This document shows, one piece after another, positions 8,792 to 17,732 of a DNA stretch of 64,000 nt. The notes under the pieces are model-generated. The model did no database searches and had not been told where the DNA came from. It worked only from the letters and a program-made list of their open reading frames with translations. The stretch comes from an uncultured Clostridia bacterium. Its GTDB lineage: Bacteria; Bacillota; Clostridia; Christensenellales; UBA3700. Within the stretch, counting starts at the first letter, position 1, and every line of letters starts with the position of its first letter. Where the stretch lies: the NCBI GenBank assembly GCA_937880755.1, contig CALGRX010000021.1, positions 1 through 64,000 of the forward strand, written 5' to 3'. The translations under genes and the position numbers were made by a program.

Positions 8792-9044
8792 TAGCATAAA
8801 AACTCGATACGTGTCGACGTTTTTGGTAAAATCGCAAAGAAACCGTCAAACGAAGTAGAGAGTGAGCGCTTAGCAGATTTAGTCGTACTCTCAAAGGATG
8901 TATACCCACGCCATACAATTAAGGCTAGCAAGGACAAAACTATAGATCTGCACAGCGTGTAAATACACTCTTTGCTAATGCAAACGTGCACAACGCAATG
9001 ACGACACTACTTGGTCTACGCTCCATTGCGATGAAAAGGATAGT
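8792..9044. other. Gap with near-palindrome TCGATACGTGTCGA and worn repeats
   Basis: No gene is seen. TCGATACGTGTCGA lies at 8804-8817, flanked by A and T runs. The block AGATTTAGTCGTACT near 8875 also occurs near 5581. A family A half-unit (CGCAATGACGACACTACTTGG) starts near 8994. Confidence 0.5.
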
Positions 9045-9150
9045 GCAATCCCTCCGTCTTGCCGTTCGGCAAGACGCCTCCCTTTGCGCAAAGGAGGTTG
9101 CAAGCGGATAGAGATTGCGGGGTTACGCTACGCTCCACCGCAATGACATT
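9045..9150. repeat. Composite repeat: family B hairpin element joined to family A
   Basis: It starts GCAATCCCTCC; then CGTCTTGCC and GGCAAGACG form a perfect 9-bp stem with a GTTC loop, and CCTCCCTTTGCGCAAAGGAGG forms a second hairpin. It ends GATTGC (9113-9118), which is also the first base block of a family A unit running to 9150. Related copies are at 19882-19971 and 22968-23036. The hairpin arms differ in sequence but still pair. Confidence 0.8.
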
Positions 9151-9211
9151 AGGGTAAAAATTGCCACGGTATTGTAAGTAAGCCTTTGCTATCGCAAAAC
9201 GAACACGGCGT

Positions 9212-9347
9212 AATGACATCAAGGATTGAGGTTGATACAGTATATTGAGTATACTTCGCAATGACATCAATATCACCGTAATGACATCAAGGATTGACGT
9301 TGATACAGTATATTGAGTATACTTCGCAATGACATCGATATCACCGT
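9212..9347. repeat. Two tandem 68-bp units
   Basis: Units 9212-9279 and 9280-9347 start AATGACATCAAGGATTGA and share GTTGATACAGTATATTGAG; they differ at only two positions. A third unit starts and stops after six bases. The unit includes the CGCAATGACAT block of family A, so it may be a local expansion of that repeat. Confidence 0.9.
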
Positions 9348-9409
9348 AATGACGATAGAGTGTAATCGTCCGCTACTTTTCGTCGAGATAGGTCGGGAGA
9401 AAAATGTTG

Positions 9410-9438
9410 TTGATTTATAATTCTACTTATATTATAAT
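9410..9438 (+). promoter_or_regulatory. Sigma-A-type promoter of tilS, leaderless arrangement
   Basis: TTGATT (9410-9415) and TATAAT (9433-9438) have the ideal 17-bp spacing. The -10 ends 6 nt before the only usable start codon of tilS (GTG 9445), so transcription should begin on or next to the start codon. Confidence 0.65.
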
Positions 9439-9444
9439 TTATTT

Positions 9445-10758
9445 GTGATAGACCCTACGATTGTAAAAAAACTCCAAAAATTCGACTGTTTGGCATTGGC
9501 GGTAAGCGGGGGCAAGGACTCTACCTTCTTGCTCAACTATTGGGTGGAAAACCGTGCAATTTTGCCCGACTTTTTCGTGGTCAACGTCGACCACAACCTT
9601 AGAGGCGAGGAGAGCAAGTCCGATAGCGATTTCGTTAGGAAGCTTTGCAAAGAACTTGGCGTGGAGTGCAAGTGCTACGACGAGGATATCAAGGGCTATT
9701 GCAATAGGGGCGGATACGGCTTGGAGCAAGGGGCAAGGCTTAGACGGCGAGAGATTTTTGCCGAGGTAGTCAAGAGCACTAGAGCCGAGAGAGTGGTGAC
9801 GGCGCATCACAAGGACGACCAATGCGAAAGCGTGCTTATGCACGTCTTTAGAGGTAGCGGAATCAACGGCTTGAAGGGTATGCCTTTTGACGACGGACTT
9901 ATATTAAGACCGCTGTTGAATATGTCTAGCGACGAGATTGAGAGAGAGATGAAAAGACGGGGTTGGGAATACAGAGTGGATAGTTCCAACCTCTCTACCG
10001 ACTACACTCGCAACAAGTTGAGGAGTGAGATAATACCTATGATTAAACAAGTCTATCCTAGCGTGGTGGACAACGTGTTGAGATTGGCGAGCATTGCCGA
10101 AGATACGCAAAGTTTTATTGATAAGTTTTTGGTGCGCGCCGAGTGGAACGGCGAAGAATTGTCTTTGCCCGAAAACCTTGCAGAGTGCGACGACGCGGTG
10201 GCAACGGCTTCGATTTTCGATGGATTGCAACGAGCGGGGTGGCGTGTGGATATAGAGAAAAAACACGTGCAAGCAATAAGGCGGTTGTATGATAAAAAAC
10301 CACCTTCAAGAGTATCTTTGCCTAGCTCACTTGTGGCTTGGAGAGAGAGAAACGGCGTGGTGATTGCCAAAGAGCACCGGCAAAAAGACCAAAGATACGA
10401 GGTGGACTACGGCTCATACGTTATGGGAGATTGGATAGTTACCTTATCCAAAGAGTGTAGTGAGGGCGCGCTTAGAGCCGATATGGACGAGTTGAAAAAA
10501 GGTGTATTGAGATATCGTCAAAAGGGAGACAAAATTTGCAAGTTTGGCGGTGGAACTAAGAGTTTGGGAGACTATCTCACCGACAAAAAAGTGCCTCTCA
10601 GACTAAGAGAGGGGCTGGCGGTGATTGCCTACGATAGCGACGTGTTAGCCGTGATAGGCGTGGATATATCGTCTAAAGTGGCGGTAAGAGAAGATACGAA
10701 AGAAATTTGTTATTTGAGCGCAAGCAAAAATACGGGAGAAAAACAATGGAAAGAATAG
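9445..10758 (+). CDS. tilS: tRNA(Ile)-lysidine synthase TilS
   Basis: TilS attaches lysine to C34 of tRNA-Ile(CAU), switching its decoding to AUA. The PP-loop ATPase motif is AVSGGKDSTFLL (residues 18-29). TAHHKDDQCESVLM and RPLLNMSSDEIE follow, then the substrate-binding domain and a C-terminal TilS_C domain (RQKGDKICKF ... LTDKKVPLRLREGL). The length of 437 aa is normal. The GTG at 9445 is the only start between the upstream in-frame stop (9418) and the PP-loop; no Shine-Dalgarno is present. It overlaps hpt by 13 nt, a conserved tilS-hpt pair. Confidence 0.93.
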   Translation: MIDPTIVKKLQKFDCLALAVSGGKDSTFLLNYWVENRAILPDFFVVNVDHNLRGEESKSDSDFVRKLCKELGVECKCYDEDIKGYCNRGGYGLEQGARLRRREIFAEVVKSTRAERVVTAHHKDDQCESVLMHVFRGSGINGLKGMPFDDGLILRPLLNMSSDEIEREMKRRGWEYRVDSSNLSTDYTRNKLRSEIIPMIKQVYPSVVDNVLRLASIAEDTQSFIDKFLVRAEWNGEELSLPENLAECDDAVATASIFDGLQRAGWRVDIEKKHVQAIRRLYDKKPPSRVSLPSSLVAWRERNGVVIAKEHRQKDQRYEVDYGSYVMGDWIVTLSKECSEGALRADMDELKKGVLRYRQKGDKICKFGGGTKSLGDYLTDKKVPLRLREGLAVIAYDSDVLAVIGVDISSKVAVREDTKEICYLSASKNTGEKQWKE

Positions 10759-11270
10759 AAAAAGTGTTGATTACCAAAGAGCAAATACAAGAAAGAGTCA
10801 AACAAATGGGCGAGCAAATTACCAAGGACTACGAGGGCAAAGCGCCTTATATGGTGTGCATACTCAAGGGCTCGATAGTCTTTTTTGCCGACCTTATCAG
10901 AAACGTTGATTTGCCCGTGGTGGTGGACACAATGGTGGTGTCGAGCTATGGCAATTCTACCATATCGAGCGGTAACGTGAGAGTTAAAAAAGACCTTGCC
11001 GAGGATATAGCGGGCAGGGACGTCATCGTCGTGGAAGATATTATCGACAGCGGTCATACTTTGAGCGCACTCACCAAACTGCTGAGAGATAGAAACCCTG
11101 CCTCGCTCAAGGTAGTGACCTTACTAGACAAACCGAGCAGAAGAAAGGTGGAATTCCACGGCGACTACGTGGGATTTGAAATACCCGATGAGTTTGCAAT
11201 AGGTTACGGCTTGGACTACAACGAAAGATACCGTAACTTGCCTTACGTGGGCGTGTTGAGCCTAGACTGA
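10746..11270 (+). CDS. hpt: Hypoxanthine phosphoribosyltransferase
   Basis: A purine-salvage enzyme joining hypoxanthine or guanine to PRPP. The PRPP loop VIVVEDIIDSGHTL, the N-terminal YMVCILKGSIVFFADL and the C-terminal VGFEIPDEFAIGYGLDYNE (base and metal contact) identify the family. With the start at ATG 10746, 7 nt after GGGAG, the protein is 174 aa, near the usual 180. It overlaps tilS by 13 nt. In B. subtilis the pair is followed by ftsH; here a CCA-adding enzyme gene follows instead. Confidence 0.92.
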   Translation: MERIEKVLITKEQIQERVKQMGEQITKDYEGKAPYMVCILKGSIVFFADLIRNVDLPVVVDTMVVSSYGNSTISSGNVRVKKDLAEDIAGRDVIVVEDIIDSGHTLSALTKLLRDRNPASLKVVTLLDKPSRRKVEFHGDYVGFEIPDEFAIGYGLDYNERYRNLPYVGVLSLD

Positions 11271-11277
11271 GGACAGC

Positions 11278-12654
11278 GTGAAAAGGGTCGTTGAAGAAGA
11301 ACTCAAGGCTTTGGCAAGTCTATTCCCGCCCACAACGCCGTTGTATCTCGTGGGAGGTAGAGTGCGTGACTGTATAGTGCGAGATATGGACATCAGTGAG
11401 ACCGACGCCGATATTTGTTCGGCTATTGCTTACGACGACTTCATAAAACTAGTGCAACGGGCGGGACTGCAAATTGAGAGCTGTAGCGAAAAGCTTGGTA
11501 CGGCGTGGGTCAAAGGAAGAGAGGGTAGATACGAATACGCCACCTTTCGTAAGGACAGTTATCCCGTATCTAAGGGCGACCACCTACCCGACAAGGTAGA
11601 ATTTGTCTACGAGATAGAGCAAGACTGTCTTAGACGCGACTTTAGATGCAACGCCTTGTATTACGATATAGTGGCGGGCATGGTGATAGATCCGTTGAAC
11701 GGCAAAAAGGACATAGACGAAAGGATTTTGTCCACCGTGCGTGATCCGAATTTGGTTTTTTGTGAAGACGGACTGAGAATTCTAAGACTTTTCCGCTTTT
11801 GCTCGACGCTGGGATTTGGGATACAAGAGGACGCTTTGCAAGGTGCGATAAGGCACGCTAGCAACCTCAAGGATATCAAGTCGGAGAGAATTGCCGTCGA
11901 GATAAAGAGATTGTTGGAGGGAAACAACGCGGGGCGTGCCTTGATAGGCACGGTAGAGTCGGGCGCAATGAGATACGTCCTACAAAGAGTGGATGAGAGT
12001 TGTCAAATAAACGACGGCGGAAGACTATCAGTAGGCATAGATTATACGCCTAAGAGATTGAGAATAGTAACTATGCTCGAAAATCTTGTTGAGATAAAAG
12101 AGGGGTGGACGAGCAAGGATACAAGCAACTTGATAGAAACGTGCGAAAGCTCAAAGATAGAGCAAAACGAGTCGGGAAGGACAGGAAAGTTTAGCCTCAT
12201 CAAAAAGGCGGAACAGCTGGCAACCAAATGGAAAGAAACCTATCCGCAGAGTATGGAAAGGGGCTTGAAATTGGTAGATTTGACAAAAGGCGTAGAGGAG
12301 TGCAAGCACGTTGAATGCTATGAAGACGTCAAGAAAATATCGGTAGATTATGCGGACAATTTGGACGACATATTGAGTGTGTTGCAAGCCATGAGCAAAG
12401 ACGGCGACGAGCGCGCACAACTTGCCTACGAAAGACAAAGCGTATGGTTGAATAGAGTAAAAGAAAAAGAAATTCCGCTATCGGTCAAGAGCCTTGCCGT
12501 GAGTGGCGAGGATATGAAAGAATGCGGATATAGGGGCGCGGAAATAAGAGCCGTGTTGGAGAGGCTGAGAGACATGTGCGTAGAAGAAGAAATATCGGGA
12601 GCAAGAGAAATCTTGCTATCAAAAGCAAAGGAGTGGAGAAGAAACGATGGATAA
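11278..12654 (+). CDS. CCA-adding tRNA nucleotidyltransferase / poly(A) polymerase family (class II)
   Basis: It adds or repairs the 3' CCA of tRNA. Motifs in order: LYLVGGRVRD (22-31), the catalytic DAD (43-45), RRDFRCNALYYD and EDGLRILRLFRF, the standard class II head and neck. The 458 aa include a long C-terminal part without an obvious HD motif. GTG start with TGAGGA just upstream, 7 nt after hpt. It could be a CCA enzyme or an A-adding relative; the two cannot be told apart by eye. Confidence 0.85.
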   Translation: MKRVVEEELKALASLFPPTTPLYLVGGRVRDCIVRDMDISETDADICSAIAYDDFIKLVQRAGLQIESCSEKLGTAWVKGREGRYEYATFRKDSYPVSKGDHLPDKVEFVYEIEQDCLRRDFRCNALYYDIVAGMVIDPLNGKKDIDERILSTVRDPNLVFCEDGLRILRLFRFCSTLGFGIQEDALQGAIRHASNLKDIKSERIAVEIKRLLEGNNAGRALIGTVESGAMRYVLQRVDESCQINDGGRLSVGIDYTPKRLRIVTMLENLVEIKEGWTSKDTSNLIETCESSKIEQNESGRTGKFSLIKKAEQLATKWKETYPQSMERGLKLVDLTKGVEECKHVECYEDVKKISVDYADNLDDILSVLQAMSKDGDERAQLAYERQSVWLNRVKEKEIPLSVKSLAVSGEDMKECGYRGAEIRAVLERLRDMCVEEEISGAREILLSKAKEWRRNDG

Positions 12655-14002
12655 AGTGATGTTGGTATTGTCGATATTGTGCGCCATGCTGTCGGCGGGC
12701 GTGTTGATATTCGTCATAGTGACGAGCATCAAAGACAAAAAGAAAGAGCAAGACAGTAGCGGATACGACGACGTGATAGACGCCTTGGGCGAAGCCGTGG
12801 GTATGGTGAAGGAAAATCAAGAAAACATCGCCAAAAACAGTAGAGAACATATCGTCAGCAATATCAATACCGCCAACAATACCCTTAACGCTTTACTCAA
12901 AACATATATGGATAACTTTGCAAGGCAGATTGACGATATCAATATCAATCTGAGAAATTCGCTGAGCGAGATGAAGACGGAACTCAAGGTCTCTCTCGCC
13001 GAGATGAAGACGGAACTCAAACAGAGTATAGGCGAACTCAAAACCGAAGTGGGCGAGAGTATGACGGGGCTTAGAAAGGATAACGAAACTCAACTGGAAA
13101 AGATGAGAGAGACGGTGGATGAAAAGCTCTCCGGCACCTTGGAAAAGAGGGTCAACGCCGCCTTTGAAATGGTCAATAGCCGTCTTGATGCAGTGCAAAA
13201 GGGCTTTGGCGAGATGCAAAGTCTATCGGAGAAGGTGGCCAACCTCAACAAGTCGTTTAGCAATATCAAGACGAGAGGAAGCTGGGGCGAGGTGGCTCTG
13301 GGTAGTTTGCTCGAGCAAATGCTCGCTCCCGAACAGTACAAGTCGCAGTTTAATATCAAAGGCAAGAATATGGTGGACTTCGCTATCGTTATGCCGGGAC
13401 AAGCGGGGGATAAGGTGTATTTGCCCGTGGACGCCAAGTTCCCCGTTGAAGACTACAACCGTCTCGTTGACGCTACCGAAAGGGGCGATATGGTCGAGAT
13501 AGAAAAGGAGCGTAAGCAACTCAAATTGCGTATAAAAGAAGAGGCAAAATCCGTAAAAGAAAAGTATATCGTTCCACCAACAACGACCAACTTCGCCATA
13601 ATCTATCTGCCAAGCGAGGGACTCTACGCCGAAGTCGTCAAGGACAGCGAACTTTGCAACGAGTTGCAAGTCAAGTACAATATCACCGTATGCGGTCCTA
13701 GTACTATTGCGGCACTTCTCAATAGTTTGCAAATGGGCTTTACCACACTCAAAATCCAAAAGAAGAGCGCGGAAGTGGTAAAGCTTATGCTTGGATTTAA
13801 GAAAGACTTTGGCAAGTTTACCGAAGCCGTCGTCAAGGCGAGAGACAAGGCAAGCAGTACAGTCAAAGAGCTGGACGGCATAGATAAGAGAACGGAGATT
13901 ATCCAAAAGAAACTCGACAAAGTGGACGACATTGCGGGAGAATATCTGGATAAGAGTGAAGAAGCGCCTGCAATAGAGGGAGATACGATAGATGAAGTAT
14001 GA
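12647..14002 (+). CDS. rmuC: RmuC family DNA recombination protein
   Basis: A membrane-anchored, coiled-coil nuclease-like protein that in E. coli limits recombination at inverted repeats. Residues 5-26 form one membrane segment, about 55-200 a long coiled coil with a repeated block (SEMKTELKVSLAEMKTELKQSI), and 205-400 the conserved RmuC domain (RGSWGEVALGSLLEQML, KFPVEDYNRLVDA, LPSEGLYAEV, GPSTIAALLNSLQMGF). Overlaps the previous gene by 8 nt and the next by 11. An intact RmuC is notable in a genome rich in inverted repeats, but that link is only a thought. Confidence 0.9.
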   Translation: MDKVMLVLSILCAMLSAGVLIFVIVTSIKDKKKEQDSSGYDDVIDALGEAVGMVKENQENIAKNSREHIVSNINTANNTLNALLKTYMDNFARQIDDININLRNSLSEMKTELKVSLAEMKTELKQSIGELKTEVGESMTGLRKDNETQLEKMRETVDEKLSGTLEKRVNAAFEMVNSRLDAVQKGFGEMQSLSEKVANLNKSFSNIKTRGSWGEVALGSLLEQMLAPEQYKSQFNIKGKNMVDFAIVMPGQAGDKVYLPVDAKFPVEDYNRLVDATERGDMVEIEKERKQLKLRIKEEAKSVKEKYIVPPTTTNFAIIYLPSEGLYAEVVKDSELCNELQVKYNITVCGPSTIAALLNSLQMGFTTLKIQKKSAEVVKLMLGFKKDFGKFTEAVVKARDKASSTVKELDGIDKRTEIIQKKLDKVDDIAGEYLDKSEEAPAIEGDTIDEV

Positions 14003-14807
14003 TTTGCATATACATTCCGTGTACAGCGACGGAACCGATACCCCTACACAAATCGTGCAAAAAGCCAAAGAAAAGGGCTTGAACGCTATTGCTTTGACTG
14101 ATCACGACACGTTGGACGGCTTGGCGGAACTCAAAGGCGTTGCCAAGGAAAACGGTATTGAAACTGTGGACGGAGTGGAGTTGTCCACCTATTCTACCTC
14201 CGAAGTGCATATCCTCGGCTACAACGTCGACGTCGAAAGCGACGTTTTGTTGACGGCACTTGCCGATTTTGCAGAGCGTAGAGAGGAGAGAATAAAGAAT
14301 ATTTTGGTCAAGTTGGCAACATACAATATCAACCTCGACTACGATAGCGTGGCTAGCGTTGCAGTGGGTGCTATCGGTCGAATGCACGTGGCTAAAGAGT
14401 TGATAAATAAAGGATACTGCGCCTCGGTGTACGAAGCCTTTGAAAGATATCTGGGCGCAAACGGCGTGGCGTATATTCCGTCCAAGAGAATTACTCCAAT
14501 GGAGGGGGTAAAACTAATCAAACGCAGTAAGGGCTTGGCGGTGCTTGCGCACCCGTTGAGATTCATCACGGCAGGCAGATTTAACGACTTCGTGTACGGA
14601 CTAAAGCCTTTCGGACTAGACGGTGTAGAGGGATATTATCCTACCCACGACGAAAAGACGATAAGAACGATAATCGAGATAGCTAAGCAAAATCGATTGA
14701 TAGTGACGGGCGGAACAGACTACCACGGCGAAAATAAAAACGTGGAGCTAGGAAGCGTGGACGTTAAGCTCGACGAAAAAACCAAGAGAGTCTTGAAAAT
14801 AAAATAA
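13992..14807 (+). CDS. PHP-domain phosphoesterase (YciV/RNase AM-like)
   Basis: A metal-dependent phosphoesterase of the PHP superfamily. The N-terminal DLHIHSVYSDGTDTP gives the metal-binding HxH, ALTDHDTLDG the second metal motif, and the C-terminal GGTDYHGENK the last. The middle part (GRMHVAKELINKGY, VAYIPSKRITPMEGVKLI, LAVLAHPLRF) matches the group that acts on 3',5'-nucleoside bisphosphates or short RNAs. 271 aa, typical. Start ATG 13992 overlaps rmuC. Substrate is inferred from the subfamily only. Confidence 0.82.
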   Translation: MKYDLHIHSVYSDGTDTPTQIVQKAKEKGLNAIALTDHDTLDGLAELKGVAKENGIETVDGVELSTYSTSEVHILGYNVDVESDVLLTALADFAERREERIKNILVKLATYNINLDYDSVASVAVGAIGRMHVAKELINKGYCASVYEAFERYLGANGVAYIPSKRITPMEGVKLIKRSKGLAVLAHPLRFITAGRFNDFVYGLKPFGLDGVEGYYPTHDEKTIRTIIEIAKQNRLIVTGGTDYHGENKNVELGSVDVKLDEKTKRVLKIK

Positions 14808-14822
14808 ATAATTACTCATAAT
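14793..14822 (+). promoter_or_regulatory. Putative promoter of the VanW gene, leaderless arrangement
   Basis: TTGAAA (14793-14798) overlaps the end of the PHP gene, followed after 18 bp by CATAAT (14817-14822). The -10 ends 6 nt before GTG 14829. Confidence 0.5.
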
Positions 14823-14828
14823 AGACTT

Positions 14829-15872
14829 GTGAGGCAACTAAGAAAATCGACAAGTCTGATAAAGATTACGGCAGTCCTATTGACGATAGGTCTGCTTTTT
14901 GTATTGCTTTCGGTGGATTGTGGTTGGACGGTAACACCTACATTGGCAACGGACATACAAGTTGTCGAGAGTAGCGCGACGGAAAAAATAGAGCAAGTCG
15001 CAGAGAACAAAACGTACTGCCTACGTCAACGAAACCTATCGGACGTAGACGACCAACGGGTGAGCAAAGATGAAAAATATATTAGCAAAAAACTCGTCAA
15101 AATTGACTTGGAGCAAGACGGAGAAATTGAGAGGTTGGTGGGCAGTTTTAGCCCAAAAACTCAAAACATATCGACATTTTCTACTTCTTTCGCCACTTCG
15201 TCCGAGGGGAGAATACACAATATCACGCTAGCTACGGGCAACTTTAGTTGGTTGGTGATAAAGGCGGGCGAAAAACTAAGTTTTAATGCTATAGTGGGAG
15301 CAAGAACGGAAGAGCGAGGTTACGCCAACGCCAAGGTAATATTGTGGGGCGAATACGTGGACGGCGTGGGCGGCGGCGTGTGCCAAGTGTCCACTACGCT
15401 ATACAACGCTTGGATAAGAGCGGGCTTGGGGACGGAACAAGTCGTCAATCACTCTTTGCCGTCGTCGTATTGCGAATTGAGTCAAGACGCTACCGTGAGC
15501 GAATATATCGATATGATACTAATCAACGACAGCGGTTACGACGTGGTGGTCAACGGCAAAGTAATAGACAAGACGGTAACCTTTTGGATATACGGCGCTC
15601 CTACCGAATATACCTATAAGATAGAGAGTACTCTCTTGGAAGTTTTGCCACCCACCGCTCCCGAAGTGGTGTACAGCGCAACACTCGAGGGTATGGGGGA
15701 GATTAGAGAGGACGGCGAAGGTCAATACGTGGTGCTAAGACAAGAGAAAAACGGATATCGCTCGCAAGCCGTGCGAAAAAAATATAAGGACGGCGTGGAA
15801 GTGGAAAGCAAATTGCTACGAGTAGACACGTACAAGCCTAGCCGTGGAAAAATATGCGTCAAACGCCCGTAA
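14829..15872 (+). CDS. VanW family exported protein
   Basis: A cell-surface protein of unknown biochemical role; VanW was first seen in some vancomycin-resistance clusters. A membrane anchor or signal (11-28) is followed by a linker and the VanW domain (ATGNFSWLVIKAGEKLSFNAIVG, ERGYANAKVILWGEYVDGVGGGVCQVSTTLYNA), then a C-terminal G5-like segment (residues about 285-340). The GTG at 14829 is the only start before the membrane segment. No Shine-Dalgarno sequence is present. No other resistance genes lie nearby, so a housekeeping wall role is more likely. Confidence 0.82.
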   Translation: MRQLRKSTSLIKITAVLLTIGLLFVLLSVDCGWTVTPTLATDIQVVESSATEKIEQVAENKTYCLRQRNLSDVDDQRVSKDEKYISKKLVKIDLEQDGEIERLVGSFSPKTQNISTFSTSFATSSEGRIHNITLATGNFSWLVIKAGEKLSFNAIVGARTEERGYANAKVILWGEYVDGVGGGVCQVSTTLYNAWIRAGLGTEQVVNHSLPSSYCELSQDATVSEYIDMILINDSGYDVVVNGKVIDKTVTFWIYGAPTEYTYKIESTLLEVLPPTAPEVVYSATLEGMGEIREDGEGQYVVLRQEKNGYRSQAVRKKYKDGVEVESKLLRVDTYKPSRGKICVKRP

Positions 15873-15877
15873 ATGTA

Positions 15878-15906
15878 TTGAAATAACATCGCGGGCGTGT
15901 TATAAT
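15878..15906 (+). promoter_or_regulatory. Sigma-A-type promoter of the phosphoglucomutase gene
   Basis: TTGAAA (15878-15883), 17 bp, TATAAT (15901-15906). The predicted transcript starts near 15913 and carries GAGGTGAAGG as Shine-Dalgarno before ATG 15928, so this is an ordinary leadered gene. Confidence 0.68.
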
Positions 15907-15927
15907 CTTGATATTGAGGTGAAGGAT

Positions 15928-17670
15928 ATGAACTATCAAGAAAATTACAATTATTGGAAAAACAACGTTGAAGAAAAGTATCAAGCCGAGATGCAAGCTA
16001 TCGGCGGTGATGAAAAGGAAACCAAGGAGAGATTTACTCTACCACTCGCCTTTGGTACTGCCGGCATGCGCGGTACTATCGGTATGGGTATAAGCAATAT
16101 GAACGTCTATACCGTGGCAAGAGCAAGCTTAGGACTTGCCAAGTACATACTCAGTCTTGGCAAAAAGCAAGCCGAGATGGGTGTCATCGTATCTTACGAT
16201 ACGCGTAGAATGTCCTTTGAGTTTGCTTTGACGACTGCAAGAGTGCTGGCTAAGTGCGGTGTAAATGTTAGATTGTTTGAAAACGTAAGACCTGTGCCTA
16301 TGTGCTCCTTTGCAGTAAGACACCTCGGTTGTATAGCAGGCGTTATGATTACCGCAAGTCACAATCCGAAAGAGTACAACGGATATAAAGTTTACGGCGA
16401 CGACGGCGCTCAAATGTCGCCCGAGGCCACCAAAAAAGTGGTGGAATATATCGACCAAGCAGACTACTTCGGCATAGAGTTGCAAGGCGTCAAGACGACC
16501 CGTCACGACGATATCAAGGGCAAGGACAACTTTAGCTTGGGCGAAAATATCACCGTGGTGGGCGCAAGCGTGGACAACGCTTACTACGACACTATCGAGA
16601 AGTTGGGGCTATCCCCGGACTCGGTAAAGAGAGTGGGTAAGGATATCAAAATCGTGTATAGCCCTATCCACGGCTCGGGTTGGATACCCGTGACTACGAT
16701 ACTTGCAAGAATGGGTATCGAAGTCAACGTGGTGGAAGAACAAAAATATCCCGATACAGAATTTAGAACGGTGAGCGTGCCTAACCCCGAGCAGAGCGAG
16801 GCTCTCAGTATGGGTATAAAACTCGCCGACAAACTCGGTAGCGATATCGTCATCGGCACCGACCCCGACTGCGACAGAATGGGCGTGGCAGTGAGGGACG
16901 ACCAAGGAAAGTTCGTATTGCTCAACGGCAACCAAATAGGCGCAATGCTGATGAATTACATTTTGTCAAGACGCGAGGAAGAGGGCAGTATGCCGTCCAA
17001 TCCTGCCGTAGTCAAGACTATCGTAACCACTAGCCTTGCCGATAGAATTGCTCGCAGTTTTGGCGTGAGAGTGTACGACGTGTTGACGGGATTTAAGTTT
17101 ATCGGCGAAAAGATTAAGGAATGGGAAACGAGTGGAGAGAGCACTTTCTTGTTCGGCTACGAGGAGAGCTACGGATACCTCTCGGGCACGCATGCAAGAG
17201 ATAAGGACGCCGTGGTGGCAAGTATGCTCTTTGCCGAAATGGTGTGCTACTACACCGACAAGGGCGTAAAAGTGTATGACAAACTGATAGAGTTGTTTGA
17301 AAAATACGGTTACTTCATAGAGAACAGCAAGTCGATTTTCTTCAAAGGGCTTGACGGTATGCAAAAGATGGCGGACATTATGACCAAGTTCCGTCAAAGT
17401 GAATTGAAAGAGATTGCCGGAAGTAAGGTGGTGAGCAAGACCGACCTCAACGTAAGTAAAAAGTATAACTCCGACGGCACTGTCGAGGAAGTTGACCTAC
17501 CTAAGACAAACGTGGTCAAGTGGGATTTGGGGAACGACGAGTGGGCTTGCGTAAGACCGAGCGGAACTGAGCCGAAACTCAAGATTTACGTATCCACCAA
17601 CGCGAGCGATAAGCAGACTGCCACCGAGAAAAATCAAAAGATTATGACGGCAATATCCGAGATGATTTGA
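15928..17670 (+). CDS. pgcA: Phosphoglucomutase/phosphomannomutase (PgcA type)
   Basis: It interconverts hexose 1- and 6-phosphates for wall and glycolipid synthesis. The catalytic serine loop is TASHNPKEYNGYK (Ser144), the metal loop DPDCDRMG, the sugar loop EESYGYLSGTHARDKD and the phosphate loop RPSGTEPKLKIY: all four active-site loops are intact. With ATG 15928 (Shine-Dalgarno GAGGTG) it is 580 aa, matching PgcA (581 aa in B. subtilis). In-frame codons back to 15844 lie over the VanW gene and the promoter and are not used. A perfect-stem terminator follows. Confidence 0.92.
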   Translation: MNYQENYNYWKNNVEEKYQAEMQAIGGDEKETKERFTLPLAFGTAGMRGTIGMGISNMNVYTVARASLGLAKYILSLGKKQAEMGVIVSYDTRRMSFEFALTTARVLAKCGVNVRLFENVRPVPMCSFAVRHLGCIAGVMITASHNPKEYNGYKVYGDDGAQMSPEATKKVVEYIDQADYFGIELQGVKTTRHDDIKGKDNFSLGENITVVGASVDNAYYDTIEKLGLSPDSVKRVGKDIKIVYSPIHGSGWIPVTTILARMGIEVNVVEEQKYPDTEFRTVSVPNPEQSEALSMGIKLADKLGSDIVIGTDPDCDRMGVAVRDDQGKFVLLNGNQIGAMLMNYILSRREEEGSMPSNPAVVKTIVTTSLADRIARSFGVRVYDVLTGFKFIGEKIKEWETSGESTFLFGYEESYGYLSGTHARDKDAVVASMLFAEMVCYYTDKGVKVYDKLIELFEKYGYFIENSKSIFFKGLDGMQKMADIMTKFRQSELKEIAGSKVVSKTDLNVSKKYNSDGTVEEVDLPKTNVVKWDLGNDEWACVRPSGTEPKLKIYVSTNASDKQTATEKNQKIMTAISEMI

Positions 17671-17683
17671 TGAATAGCAAAAT

Positions 17684-17727
17684 TAAGATAGCGTTCCTAA
17701 ATGAAAGGAACGCTATCTTATTGTTTG
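17684..17727. terminator. Bidirectional terminator, 15-bp perfect stem
   Basis: Arms 17684-17698 and 17706-17720 (TAAGATAGCGTTCCT and its complement) surround a 7-nt loop. TTGTTTG follows on the + strand. It lies between pgcA and the convergent lipoprotein gene, so it can serve both. Confidence 0.85.
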
Positions 17728-17732
17728 ATTGA

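Noticed and set aside
13223..14068. 281-codon minus-strand frame
   Set aside because: Antisense shadow of rmuC; no ribosome site and no recognisable motif.
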